From Betaproteobacteria bacterium HGW-Betaproteobacteria-7 (GTDB taxonomy: Bacteria > Pseudomonadota > Gammaproteobacteria > Burkholderiales > Rhodocyclaceae), in the NCBI GenBank assembly GCA_002840765.1, contig PHCE01000025.1, positions 1 to 50,484 of the forward strand: DNA of 50,484 nucleotides, read 5' to 3'. Every line of letters begins with the position of its first letter. Position 1 is the stretch's first letter. This document shows positions 38,292 through 47,877 of this stretch, in pieces. Position numbers and translations under genes: made by a program. The notes under the pieces were generated by a model, which had not been told where the DNA came from, did not search any database, and saw nothing but the letters and a program-made list of their open reading frames with translations.

Positions 38292-41200
38292 TCAACGTTT
38301 CCTCCTGGTCGATCCGCAATCCGACGCCAGCCATCCTGCTCTTCGTGATGTTGACGCTGGCTGGCCTGATGGCCTTCTCGGCGATGAAGATCCAGCAGTT
38401 CATGGATGTCGACCTGCCGACCGTCACCGTCACCGCCAGCCTGCCAGGGGCGGCGCCGGGGCAGATGGAAACCGAGGTGGCGCGCAAGATCGAAAACGCG
38501 GTGGCGACGCTGCAGGGGGTCAAGCACATCTACACCAAGGTGCAGGACGGCACGGCCGTCGTCACCATCGAGTTCCGCCTGGAGAAAGCGACGCAGGAGG
38601 CGGTGGACGATGTGCGCGATGCCCTGTCGCGCATTCGCGCCGACCTGCCGGGCGATCTCAAAGACCCGGTGATCAGCCGGGTCGACGTCGCCGGCTCGCC
38701 GATCCTGACCTATACCGTCGCCTCGTCGCGGATGGATGACGAGGCGCTGTCGTGGTTCGTCGACAACACGGTGACCAAATCCATCCTCAGCGTCAATGGC
38801 GTCGGTGCCGTCGCCCGCGTCGGCGGCGTCAGTCGCGAGATCCGCATCGAGCTGGATCCGGCCCGACTGCTGGCGCTCAACGCCACCGCCGCCGAGATTT
38901 CCCGGCAATTGCGCCAGACCCAGCAGGAAGCTTCGGGCGGTCGCGCCGATATCGGCGGCATCGAGCAGTCGGTGCGCACCATCGGCACCGTCCAGTCGGC
39001 GACTGAACTGGCGGCCATGGACATCGTGCTGGCCGACGGCCGGCGCCTGCGCCTCGATCAGCTGGCGACGGTCAGCGACACCGTCGGCGAGCGGCGCTCG
39101 GCAGCCCTGCTCGACGGCCAGCCGGTGGTCGGTTTCGAGATCACCCGCAGCCGTGGTGCCGGCGAGGTTGAACTGGCCGACGCCGTGCGCGCCCGCCTGG
39201 CCAAACTGCAGGCCGAGTATCCCGACATCGCCATCACCGAAGCCTTCAATTTCGTCGATCCGGTGCAGGAAAATTTTGACGGTTCGATGACCCTGCTGAT
39301 CGAGGGCGCCATCCTCGCCGTGCTCGTCGTCTGGCTCTTCCTGCGCGATGGCCGGGCGACCTTGATCGCCGCCACGGCGTTGCCGCTGTCGATCATCCCG
39401 GCCTTTGCCGTGATGCACCTGATGGGTTTCACCTTGAACGTCGTCACCCTGCTCTCGATGTCGCTGGTGGTCGGCATATTGGTGGATGACGCCATCGTCG
39501 AAATCGAGAACATCATGCGCCACCTGCGTCAGGGCAAGACGCCGTACCAGGCAGCCATGGAGGCGGCCGACGAGATCGGTCTGGCGGTCATTGCCACCAC
39601 CTTCACGCTGATCGCCGTGTTCCTGCCGACCGCCTTCATGGGTGGCGTCGCCGGCAAGTTCTTCGTTCAGTTCGGGTGGACGGCAGCGATCGCCGTCTTC
39701 TTCTCGCTGGTCGTCGCCCGCATGCTGACGCCGATGATGGCTGCCTACCTGCTCAAGCCGCCGAAGAAGGAGCATCCAGAACCGCGATGGCTGGAGCGCT
39801 ATCTCGGCTGGGCAGCCTGGTGCCTGAAGCACCGCGTGCTGACACTGCTCGCCGCCGGTGCTTTCTTTTTCGGCTCCTTCGCCCTGGTGCCGCTGCTGCC
39901 GACCGGCTTCCTGCCGCCGGACGACCTGTCGCAGACGCAGGTCTACCTGTCGCTGGCGCCCGGCAGCACCTTCGAGGAAAGCCTGGCCAGCGCCGAGCGG
40001 GCGCGCGCCATCGTCGAGCAGAATCCGCACGTGCGCATGGTCTATACCGCCATCGGCGGCGGCGCCGCCGGCAGCGATCCGTTCGCCCCGCGCGGTGCGG
40101 CCGAGGTGCGCAAGGCGACGCTGACGCTCAATCTGACGTCGCGGGCTGAGCGCGGCGGCATCTCCAAACAGGACGTCGAGCGCGAGCTGCGTGAGAGCCT
40201 GGCGGCGCTGCCCGGCGTCCAGGTCAAGGTCGGCTTCGGCGGTTCCAACGAAAAATATGTCTTGGTGCTGGCCAGCGAGAACGGTTCGCTGCTCGCCAGT
40301 CATGCCCGCCAGGTCGAGCGCGAACTGCGTAGCATTCCCGGCATTGGCGCCGTCACCAGCACCGCCAGTCTGGTTCGCCCGGAGCTGGTGGTGACGCCCG
40401 ATTTCGCCCGCATGGCCGATCTCGGCGTGACCTCGGCGGCGATTGCCGACACGCTGCGCATCGCCACCGCCGGCGATTATGACCAGAGTCTGGCCAAGCT
40501 CAACCTGGCGCAGCGCCAGGTGCCCATCGTCGTCAAGCTGCCGCCGGCCGCCCGCCAGGACCTCGGCCTGCTCGAACGCCTGACCGTCCCCGGCAAGAAC
40601 GGCCCGGTGATGATCGCCAGCGTCGCCGATCTGGCCATCGCCGGCGGACCGGCCGAGATCGATCGCTACGACCGCCTGCGCAACATCAATTTCGAGATCG
40701 AACTGAATGGCCAGGCGCTCGGCGAAGTCGAGAATCAGGCCCTGGCCCTGCCCAGCCTGCAGAACCTGCCGCCCGGCGTGATCCAGGCGACCATCGGCGA
40801 CGCCGAGGCGATGGGCGAACTGTTCGCCAGTTTCGGCCTGGCCATGGCTACCGGCGTGCTCTGCATCTACATCGTGCTGGTCCTGCTGTTCAAGGACTTC
40901 GTCCAGCCGGTGACCATCCTGGCGGCGCTGGTGCTGTCAGTGCCGGGCGCCTTCCTGGCGCTGTTCATCACCCAGCAGGCGCTGTCGATGCCGTCGATGA
41001 TCGGCCTGATCATGCTGATGGGCATCGCCACCAAGAACTCGATCCTGCTCATCGACTACGTGATTCTTGCCCGCCGCGATCACGGCCTCGACCGCTGGCA
41101 CGCGCTGCTCGATGCCTGTCGCAAGCGGGCGCGGCCGATCATCATGACCACCATCGCCATGGGCGCTGGCATGATGCCGATCGCCTTGGGCATCGGTAGC

Positions 41201-41365
41201 GCCGATCCGAGCTTCCGGGCGCCGATGGCGATCGTCGTCATCGGCGGCCTGATCACCTCGACTTTCTTGAGCCTGCTAGTGATCCCTGTGGTGTTCACCT
41301 ACGTGGACGATGCCCTCGCCTGGTTGCGGCGCCGATTGCACCGTGCGTCGCCGGGTGCCGCCTGA
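38288..41365 (+). CDS. RND efflux pump (HAE1-like)
   Basis: A 1025-residue inner-membrane proton antiporter with the typical order of one helix, a large periplasmic loop, six helices, a second loop and five helices. The proton-relay Asp pair is in GILVDDAIVEIEN in the fourth helix; MGIATKNSILLIDY and GLIMLM follow in the second half. The start is GTG within the adaptor stop (GTGATC/TGA overlap). The first transmembrane segment (IRNPTPAILLFVMLT) has the family form. No outer-membrane factor or regulator lies next to the pair, so substrate and regulation are open. Confidence 0.95.
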   Translation: MINVSSWSIRNPTPAILLFVMLTLAGLMAFSAMKIQQFMDVDLPTVTVTASLPGAAPGQMETEVARKIENAVATLQGVKHIYTKVQDGTAVVTIEFRLEKATQEAVDDVRDALSRIRADLPGDLKDPVISRVDVAGSPILTYTVASSRMDDEALSWFVDNTVTKSILSVNGVGAVARVGGVSREIRIELDPARLLALNATAAEISRQLRQTQQEASGGRADIGGIEQSVRTIGTVQSATELAAMDIVLADGRRLRLDQLATVSDTVGERRSAALLDGQPVVGFEITRSRGAGEVELADAVRARLAKLQAEYPDIAITEAFNFVDPVQENFDGSMTLLIEGAILAVLVVWLFLRDGRATLIAATALPLSIIPAFAVMHLMGFTLNVVTLLSMSLVVGILVDDAIVEIENIMRHLRQGKTPYQAAMEAADEIGLAVIATTFTLIAVFLPTAFMGGVAGKFFVQFGWTAAIAVFFSLVVARMLTPMMAAYLLKPPKKEHPEPRWLERYLGWAAWCLKHRVLTLLAAGAFFFGSFALVPLLPTGFLPPDDLSQTQVYLSLAPGSTFEESLASAERARAIVEQNPHVRMVYTAIGGGAAGSDPFAPRGAAEVRKATLTLNLTSRAERGGISKQDVERELRESLAALPGVQVKVGFGGSNEKYVLVLASENGSLLASHARQVERELRSIPGIGAVTSTASLVRPELVVTPDFARMADLGVTSAAIADTLRIATAGDYDQSLAKLNLAQRQVPIVVKLPPAARQDLGLLERLTVPGKNGPVMIASVADLAIAGGPAEIDRYDRLRNINFEIELNGQALGEVENQALALPSLQNLPPGVIQATIGDAEAMGELFASFGLAMATGVLCIYIVLVLLFKDFVQPVTILAALVLSVPGAFLALFITQQALSMPSMIGLIMLMGIATKNSILLIDYVILARRDHGLDRWHALLDACRKRARPIIMTTIAMGAGMMPIALGIGSADPSFRAPMAIVVIGGLITSTFLSLLVIPVVFTYVDDALAWLRRRLHRASPGAA

Positions 41366-41405
41366 GTCGACGCTGCTCCGGTTCCGCTGAGGCTGCTCGG
41401 CGGGC

Positions 41406-42416
41406 TTAGCCGACGTTCGTCGGGCTGGCGACTTGCGGAAGCTTGTCCGGCGAGGCCGAGCAGACGCGGTTGCGGCCGCTGCGCTTGGCCGAATACAGCG
41501 CCTGGTCGGCCGCCGCCAGCAGACTTTCAGGGGGGCTGTCGGGGGTCGGGAGGGTCGCGACGACACCGACGCTGATCGTGATGCAGGCGGCGATCTGGCT
41601 GCCGGCATGGGGCAGGGCAGCGAGTTCGATGTTGGCGCGGATGCGCTCGGCAACTTCGCAGGCGCCGTCAATGCTGGTGTTGGGCAGGATGACGGCGAAT
41701 TCCTCGCCGCCGTAGCGGGCGCTCAGGTCGCCGGCGCGAAAAGCCTGGCGTTGCAGGATGGCGCATACCGCCTTGAGGCACTCGTCGCCCCCCTGGTGAC
41801 CGTAGATGTCGTTGTACTGCTTGAAATAGTCAACGTCGAGCATGATCAGCGCCAGCGAATCGCCCTGGCGACGGGCGCGATTCCACTCACTCTGAAGTTT
41901 CTCGTCGAAGCTGCGGCGGTTGGCGAGGCCGGTCAGAGCATCGAGGGTGGCCAGCTGCTGCAGGGTGATCTGCGCATTCTTGTGTTCGGTCATGTCGCGC
42001 AGCGTTTCGACGACAGCGATCAGCCGGCCGTCCTCGGCGTAGATCGGACCGGCGTCGATGGCCAGGTACAGCCGCTTGCCGACGCGCGGCATGACGCACC
42101 AGTTTTCGGCACGAACGCCAAGACCGAGTGCCGAGGGTTCGGTGTGGAAGGGGTAGAGGGTCGCCAGGTCGTCTCCCCGCCCCTGGGCGAGGACATCGGC
42201 GAGGCACAGGCGCGGTTCGGAGTAGAAGGCCTGCCAGTGGTTGCGGGTGCCGATCACATCGCCGGCCGCGACGCCAGTCAGCCGCTCGCAGGCGCGGTTC
42301 CAGACCATGACCCGGCACTCATGGTCGAGGACGAAAGTCGGCACGACCAGATGTTCCATCAATTTGACGGCAAAACTGCGGTCCTGCGGCTGGCCGCCGC
42401 CGGTAAATTCTTCCAT
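41406..42416 (-). CDS. PAS-GGDEF diguanylate cyclase
   Basis: A 336-residue cytosolic protein. A PAS domain (~18-150, FVLDHECRVMVWNRACERLTG) and a GGDEF domain (~165-325). The catalytic site reads GGEEF, active in this family, with an RAGD inhibitory site five residues before it, so product feedback by cyclic-di-GMP is likely. The PAS domain has HWQAFY and CVMP, which resemble redox/ligand PAS variants, but no ligand is evident. The ATG at 42416 has a GGGAG site. Confidence 0.95.
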   Translation of the reverse strand: MEEFTGGGQPQDRSFAVKLMEHLVVPTFVLDHECRVMVWNRACERLTGVAAGDVIGTRNHWQAFYSEPRLCLADVLAQGRGDDLATLYPFHTEPSALGLGVRAENWCVMPRVGKRLYLAIDAGPIYAEDGRLIAVVETLRDMTEHKNAQITLQQLATLDALTGLANRRSFDEKLQSEWNRARRQGDSLALIMLDVDYFKQYNDIYGHQGGDECLKAVCAILQRQAFRAGDLSARYGGEEFAVILPNTSIDGACEVAERIRANIELAALPHAGSQIAACITISVGVVATLPTPDSPPESLLAAADQALYSAKRSGRNRVCSASPDKLPQVASPTNVG

Positions 42417-42539
42417 GAAAAGCTCCCTTGTATTTGCCGACGGGTGGTTCGTTTGCCACCGTGATTCACTATTGTGCCAGCGATTGCGCAATAGTTGATC
42501 ATATGCCTCTACCGCGGCGCGTGGTTGCCGGAGGCGTTT

Positions 42540-45500
42540 CTAATCGTTGTTTGGTGGTGGTGGCCGCCGGATCTCCTTGGCGCGGCCGAAGGCCAGCGTG
42601 TAGAAGATATCCAGCGCATTGTCGCTGCCGGCACGGCCGACAATCGACACTTGGCGATTGAGGTTCACCGTCAGCTTGACGACGCCTTCGGCCCGTCCGA
42701 GGGCTTGTTCATAGGAAAGCAGGGCGTTGCTGCTCAGGCGTTTGCCAATGCTGAGGATCTGGTTGCCGGTGCTGGCGGTCGTGTCCATGCTCCCGCCGGC
42801 GATGCGGCTGCCTGCCTGGCGACCGCCGGCACTGCCCAGATCGCCCTGGCGGACGCCGAATTCGTCGATGCCGAAGGTCGTTTTCAACTGCTGGATGACG
42901 CCGCCCGAATTGTTGCCGAGCAGCCCGCCAGCCGCCGACAGCAGGATCGTCGCATCGCCGGCGCCCATGGTTTCCGGGCCATGGCCAAGCACCAGCCAGG
43001 CGAGTTTTTCGGCGTCCGGCAGTTCCGGGTCGGAAACCAGGCGGATCACCGGCCGTTGGGCTGTCCCGCTGATCTGCACGCCGGGTTCGACGGCCAGTCC
43101 TTGGCGGACGGCAAGCACGTCGAGCGCCGGATTGTCGAGCAGGCCCTGGAAGGTGAGGATGCCGCGGCTGATCGCCAGGCGCTGGCCGTAGGCGTCGAAG
43201 CGGCCTTCGCGCAGGCGGATGCTGCCGGTCGCCCGCGGCAGGTCGCGGCCGCTGGCCCGCAGGCGGAGATCGCCGCTCAGACGGCTGTTCAGGCCGGCGC
43301 CGGAAAACAGGAAATGGCGGCCGAGATTGGTGCTGACGTCGAGCTCCAGTGGCGGGCGCAGGGGCGGCGGGGGAACATCGTCGGTACGGCGGACGACGAC
43401 GTCCTCGGATAGCCGCGGAATGCCGCCGGGCGCCAGTTGCCAGTAGCCGGCATCGACGGCCAGCTGCCCGCTGGCGCCGAAGCCGTCGCCGCTCCAGGTC
43501 AGGCGGCCGGTGCCGGACAGCGCCACCCACTGTTCGGGCAGTTGGAAAATGCCGACGCGCTCCATGCGGACGTCGAGGGCCGCCTGCTCGCCGCTTGTCG
43601 CCCCGGCGATACGCATTTCGCCGGTGACGTCGAGGCGTCCGGGCCGCCGGGTGAGCTCGGCCAGTTGGGCGCCGGCATTCAGGCGCAGCGCCCGCGGCAG
43701 GGGCTGTAACTGGCTGGCGAAACTGAGGCGGCGGATGCGCAGCAGATTGGCCTGCAGATCGGCGGCCAGTTCGCCATCGATCAGCGCCAGGGCTTGTGCC
43801 GGCTGGCGCAGGGCCAGGCGTTCGCCGGCGAACTGGCCGTTGCTCGACGGCTGCGCCGGGGTGCCGGCGAGGTTCAGCGTGGCGGTGAAGCGCCCGGCGC
43901 TTTGCCAGCCGTCGCCAATCAGTTCGCCGAGCCAGGAAAGGTCGTTGATGTCGGCCGCCAGCTTGCCTTGCCAGGGCGCTTGCCGGTCGAGCTGCCAGGC
44001 ATCGTGCAGGGCCGCGCTGAACTGCCCGTCGACGCGGCCGATGCGCGAGCCGTGAGCGCTCAGGCTGGCCTGCAGGCGGCGGCCGTCGGCATCCGCGTGC
44101 ACGGTGGCACGCCAGTCGAGCGGGTCGCCGGCCAGTTGCAGCGGGCCGACCGACCAGGCGCTACGGCCGAGGCGCAGATCGCCGGGGGCGCTCAGTCTGA
44201 CGTTGCGCGAGGGGGCGCTGCCGGCCAGGCGCGCTTCGAGCAGGCGGCCGCGCCAGAGCGGGCCGTTGTCGGAGAATTCCAGGCCGCCGGCGGCAGCCAG
44301 CGTCAGGCGGCTGCCGTCCGCCAGTTCACCGCTGGCCTGCCAGGCATGCTGGCGATTGCTGCCGCTGGCCGTGAAGCGCAACTCGCGGACGGCGGCCGTC
44401 TGCTCGCCGAGGCTCAGCTGGCCGATGCGCAGATCAACGTTTACTGGCGCCTCGGCCGTGCTGCCGGTAGCTGCCTGCAAGGACAACTGGCGTACGGCAG
44501 CAACATCGGGCAGAGCAAAGTAAGCGGCTTGCAGGTCGGCGTTGATGGTCGGTTGGGCAAGGCTGCCGCGCAGTTCCAGGCGGCCCTTGAGACCGCCTTC
44601 CAGGCCATAGGGGTCGAGCGCCGGGGCGTCGATGACCACGTTCAGCACATCCCCAGGCTGGCCGAAGGCGCCCTGCGCCTGCAAGTGGTTGGCGCCAGCC
44701 TGCAGGCGGATGTCGGCACGCGGGATGCGTGGCCAGTCCACGTTAAGCTGTCCCTCGCCGTTCAGCGGCTGGTCGGCAAGACGGCTGTCGGCCAGGCGGA
44801 AGCTGGCGTCCACGATGGGTCGTGGCGCCAGGCGGCCGTTGCCGGTGAAGTGGCCGTTGATCTGTGCAGCTGGCAAGTTGCCGAAGCGGCTCGGGTCGAA
44901 GCGCTGGAATTCGCCGCGGGCCTCGAAAAGCTGATCGCCAGCCAGGGCCAGTTGGCCGGCGAGTGACAGCCGGGCCTCGCCGGCGCGCACTTCGAGTCGG
45001 GGGATGGCGATTTGCCCGGGCGTGTGCCGGGCTTCGGCGATCACGATGAAACGGGCATCCTGGAGATTGAGGTTGAGGCTTTGCTCGTCGCCAGCCAGAG
45101 CGGCGACGAGCGTGCCGTTGAGGCGGGTGCGCTGCAGCCGGGAGACGATTTGCCCAGCATCGATCTGGCGCAGCGCCAGTTCGAGGTCGAGGCGGCCGTT
45201 TTGCCAGCGCCCGCTGCCGGTGGCCCGGCCGGAACCGGCGAGCTCGCCACGCAGATCGCGCAGTTCGGCGGTTGCCGCCAGCCAATCGACACGGCCACTC
45301 AGGCGGCTGAGCGGCAGGCGTTGCCGGTCGAGTGTTCCCGGCTCGGCATTGATCAGGGAAAATTGGCCGGCGATGCCGTCACCCTGCGGCACCAGATCGG
45401 CCTCCAGACTCAGCCGGGCGCCCGGGGCGGCTGCCAGCCAGGCGGCCGGGTCGATGTTGGCCAGCGCCACGTGGGCACTGGCGAAGGGGGCGGCAGCGAA

Positions 45501-46193
45501 GGGCGTGAGGATGGCCTCGGCCGTGCCGTCGATGCCCTGGCGGGCGACCAGGTTCAGGGTTATTTCGGGCAGCCGGCCAGCAGCCTGCAGTTCAAGGGCG
45601 AGCGGCCGTTCCTCTACCTGGCCGCTGATCGCAGCCTGGGCCTCGATCGCCAGCGTGGCGCCACCATCGAGACGGGCCGAGCCGCTGATTGCGATATCGC
45701 CGATGGCGGAGCGCAGCACCTGCAGCGCATGGTGTTGCCCATCGCTGGCGAGGTGGGCAGCCAGATCGTTGATGGCGATGGCGTCGCCGTAGCGTACTTG
45801 GCCGACGGTGATTTGCTCGATCTCGATGGCCAGCGGCAGCAGGATGTTCTCCGGCGCCGGGGTCGGTTCGGCGCTGGCAACGGTGACAATCTGCAGCTCG
45901 TCGGCGGTCAGCAAGTCGATGTGCAGACGGCCGGCAAACAGGGCGGATGGCGTCCATTCCAGGCGCAGGCCGCTGGCGTCGATCTGCAGTTCGTCGGTCT
46001 GCCAGCGCAGTTTGCCGATGTGCAGCGGGCCGAGCAGGCTGCCACCGGCGGCTTCACTCTGCAGGCGGCCGCCGCTGAGGTTACCGGCCAGTTGCAGGGC
46101 ACTGCGCAGGCCGCCCTCGCTGCCCACCAGCCAGCCGGCAGCACCGACCAGTGCGGCAACAATGATGGCGAAGGCGGTCAGGGCGCGGCGCAT
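42540..46193 (-). CDS. tamB: Translocation and assembly module inner-membrane protein TamB
   Basis: A 1217-residue protein with an N-terminal membrane anchor (~5-22) and a very long repetitive beta-rich periplasmic stretch. The last ~330 residues carry the TamB (DUF490) C-terminal domain, with LDVLAVRQGLAVEPGVQISGTAQRP and a final amphipathic strand RAKEIRRPP. TamB spans the periplasm, works with TamA in outer-membrane protein assembly and takes part in phospholipid transport. It lies 1 nt after the tamA stop. The ATG at 46193 is chosen because the upstream frame lies inside tamA. Confidence 0.94.
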   Translation of the reverse strand: MRRALTAFAIIVAALVGAAGWLVGSEGGLRSALQLAGNLSGGRLQSEAAGGSLLGPLHIGKLRWQTDELQIDASGLRLEWTPSALFAGRLHIDLLTADELQIVTVASAEPTPAPENILLPLAIEIEQITVGQVRYGDAIAINDLAAHLASDGQHHALQVLRSAIGDIAISGSARLDGGATLAIEAQAAISGQVEERPLALELQAAGRLPEITLNLVARQGIDGTAEAILTPFAAAPFASAHVALANIDPAAWLAAAPGARLSLEADLVPQGDGIAGQFSLINAEPGTLDRQRLPLSRLSGRVDWLAATAELRDLRGELAGSGRATGSGRWQNGRLDLELALRQIDAGQIVSRLQRTRLNGTLVAALAGDEQSLNLNLQDARFIVIAEARHTPGQIAIPRLEVRAGEARLSLAGQLALAGDQLFEARGEFQRFDPSRFGNLPAAQINGHFTGNGRLAPRPIVDASFRLADSRLADQPLNGEGQLNVDWPRIPRADIRLQAGANHLQAQGAFGQPGDVLNVVIDAPALDPYGLEGGLKGRLELRGSLAQPTINADLQAAYFALPDVAAVRQLSLQAATGSTAEAPVNVDLRIGQLSLGEQTAAVRELRFTASGSNRQHAWQASGELADGSRLTLAAAGGLEFSDNGPLWRGRLLEARLAGSAPSRNVRLSAPGDLRLGRSAWSVGPLQLAGDPLDWRATVHADADGRRLQASLSAHGSRIGRVDGQFSAALHDAWQLDRQAPWQGKLAADINDLSWLGELIGDGWQSAGRFTATLNLAGTPAQPSSNGQFAGERLALRQPAQALALIDGELAADLQANLLRIRRLSFASQLQPLPRALRLNAGAQLAELTRRPGRLDVTGEMRIAGATSGEQAALDVRMERVGIFQLPEQWVALSGTGRLTWSGDGFGASGQLAVDAGYWQLAPGGIPRLSEDVVVRRTDDVPPPPLRPPLELDVSTNLGRHFLFSGAGLNSRLSGDLRLRASGRDLPRATGSIRLREGRFDAYGQRLAISRGILTFQGLLDNPALDVLAVRQGLAVEPGVQISGTAQRPVIRLVSDPELPDAEKLAWLVLGHGPETMGAGDATILLSAAGGLLGNNSGGVIQQLKTTFGIDEFGVRQGDLGSAGGRQAGSRIAGGSMDTTASTGNQILSIGKRLSSNALLSYEQALGRAEGVVKLTVNLNRQVSIVGRAGSDNALDIFYTLAFGRAKEIRRPPPPNND

Positions 46194-46194
46194 G

Positions 46195-47877
46195 TCAGAA
46201 GGGAATGGCCAGGGAGAAATGCAGGTGCACTTCGCGGCTGCGCTCACCGTAGGCGAGATCGATGCCGATTGGTCCGGCCGGGCTGCGCCAGCGGGCGCCG
46301 AGGCCATAGCCGGCGGCCAGGCGAACGTCGGTCAGGCTGTCGACGGCGTCGCCAGCATCGACGAAGGCGGCGATGCCCCAATCGTCGTTCAGCCAGTGGG
46401 TGAATTCGGCGCTGACCACGGCCAGGTAGCGGCCGCCAACGGTTGCCAGGCCTTCCTTGATACCCAGACTCTGGTAGCCGTAACCGCGCACGGAGCCGGT
46501 GCCGCCAGTGCGGAACAGGTAATCCTGCGGGATGCGCAGGCGGGAGTCGGCGAAGGTGCGGCCAAGTTCGCCGCGCAGGGTCAGCCGGTTGTTGATGCCA
46601 AGACTGATGAACTGCTGCCAGCGGCCGTGCAGGCGGACGAAATCCTGGTCGGAGAGGGCGGCCTTGGCTCCGCCACCGACCTGGAATTGCAGGACGATGC
46701 CGTCGCTGGGATCGAGCAGGTTGTCGACCTTGCGCCAGGTCCACATGACGTTGGGCACCAGGGCGCGGCTGGTCACCGCCAGGGCGCCGGTCGGCTCGCG
46801 CCGCTCTTGCTGCCAGCTCAGCGACAGGCGCTGTTCGATGCTGCCGCGCTGCTGCACGCTCTGCACGCCGAAGGCAAAGCGATCCGTCTTCAAGTCTTCG
46901 ATGTCGGTGCGCTCGCTCATGGCGCCGAAGCTGTGCCGGCGGTTGCCGGCGTCCGGCGGCAGGAAGACATCGGTGAACAGTGTCTGCTTCTTCTGCTCCA
47001 GGCGCAGGCCGCTCTCCAGCGACCAGGCGCGGCCGAGCAGGTTGGGCGTCTGGTAGTTGGCCTCGACGCGGGCGCCGGTGTTGGAACTGAAGCCGGCGCC
47101 GAAACTGATGCGGTGCGGCTGGCGCTCGCGCAGGCGGACGACGACCGGCGTGCTGATGCTGCCGTCAGCGTTTTCACTGGCCATCTCGTGATCGGGAGTC
47201 AGGCGTACCGAGCTGAAGTAGGGCGTTGCCTGCAGGGTCGCCTGGAGGGCGCTCAGGTCAGCCTCGCGATACGGTTCGCCGGGACGTACATGGCGGTTGT
47301 AGCGGGTGACCAATTGTTGGTCGTAGCGTTCCAGGCCGTCGACGCGCAATTCACCGAAGACATGGCGCGGGCCGCTGTCGTAATGGACGCTGAGGGCGGC
47401 GCGCCGGGTTTCCGGATCGATGTCGGCCAGGCTGTTGAGCAGGCGGGCGGCCGGGTACTCCTCTTCGAGCAAATGACCGAGAGCCTGCTGTTTGGCCGTA
47501 TTCCAGTCTTCCTGGCGGAACGGCTGGCCGACCGGCAGACGCCAGTCGGCGACGATGAGCTCGCGGCGGTCGGCGGTGAGCCCGCCATCGAGGGCGATAT
47601 TGACCTCGCTGATCACTGTGCGCGGGCCGGGATCGATCTTCAGGTGCAGCGAATTTTCGTCACCGGAGGGCTCGACGGTCGGTGAGAAATAGCCTTCGGT
47701 GGCGAGCACCTCGCGGAAATCGGCGACCATCTTCGGCGTCGCGCTGGCATAGGCGGCAAGGTAGGGGGAAAGCAGGCGGACGATCGGCGGCGGCGCTGTC
47801 AGCGTGACTTGCGCCTGACCGACTGCCGGCGCCAGGAGGCCGAGCAGCAGAACCAGGCGACGGCCGCCCTGGATCAA
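46195..47877 (-). CDS. tamA: Outer-membrane assembly protein TamA (BamA/Omp85 family)
   Basis: A 560-residue Omp85 protein: signal peptide (~1-21, LVLLLGLLAPAVGQA), three POTRA-like domains (~30-250) and a 16-strand barrel with the RTGGTGSVRGYGYQSLG signature of strand/L6 and a terminal strand ending in F. The start is a TTG at 47877 that overlaps the stop codon of the upstream membrane gene (TTGATC contains TGA), preceded by GAGGG; this gives a proper signal peptide, while earlier starts would not. tamB follows after 1 nt. Confidence 0.93.
   Translation of the reverse strand: MIQGGRRLVLLLGLLAPAVGQAQVTLTAPPPIVRLLSPYLAAYASATPKMVADFREVLATEGYFSPTVEPSGDENSLHLKIDPGPRTVISEVNIALDGGLTADRRELIVADWRLPVGQPFRQEDWNTAKQQALGHLLEEEYPAARLLNSLADIDPETRRAALSVHYDSGPRHVFGELRVDGLERYDQQLVTRYNRHVRPGEPYREADLSALQATLQATPYFSSVRLTPDHEMASENADGSISTPVVVRLRERQPHRISFGAGFSSNTGARVEANYQTPNLLGRAWSLESGLRLEQKKQTLFTDVFLPPDAGNRRHSFGAMSERTDIEDLKTDRFAFGVQSVQQRGSIEQRLSLSWQQERREPTGALAVTSRALVPNVMWTWRKVDNLLDPSDGIVLQFQVGGGAKAALSDQDFVRLHGRWQQFISLGINNRLTLRGELGRTFADSRLRIPQDYLFRTGGTGSVRGYGYQSLGIKEGLATVGGRYLAVVSAEFTHWLNDDWGIAAFVDAGDAVDSLTDVRLAAGYGLGARWRSPAGPIGIDLAYGERSREVHLHFSLAIPF

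Noticed and set aside
38171..40303. A 710-residue minus-strand frame inside the RND pump gene
   Set aside because: The pump frame carries the family motifs and the transmembrane layout. The antisense frame is His/Gln/Arg-rich and without recognisable domains.
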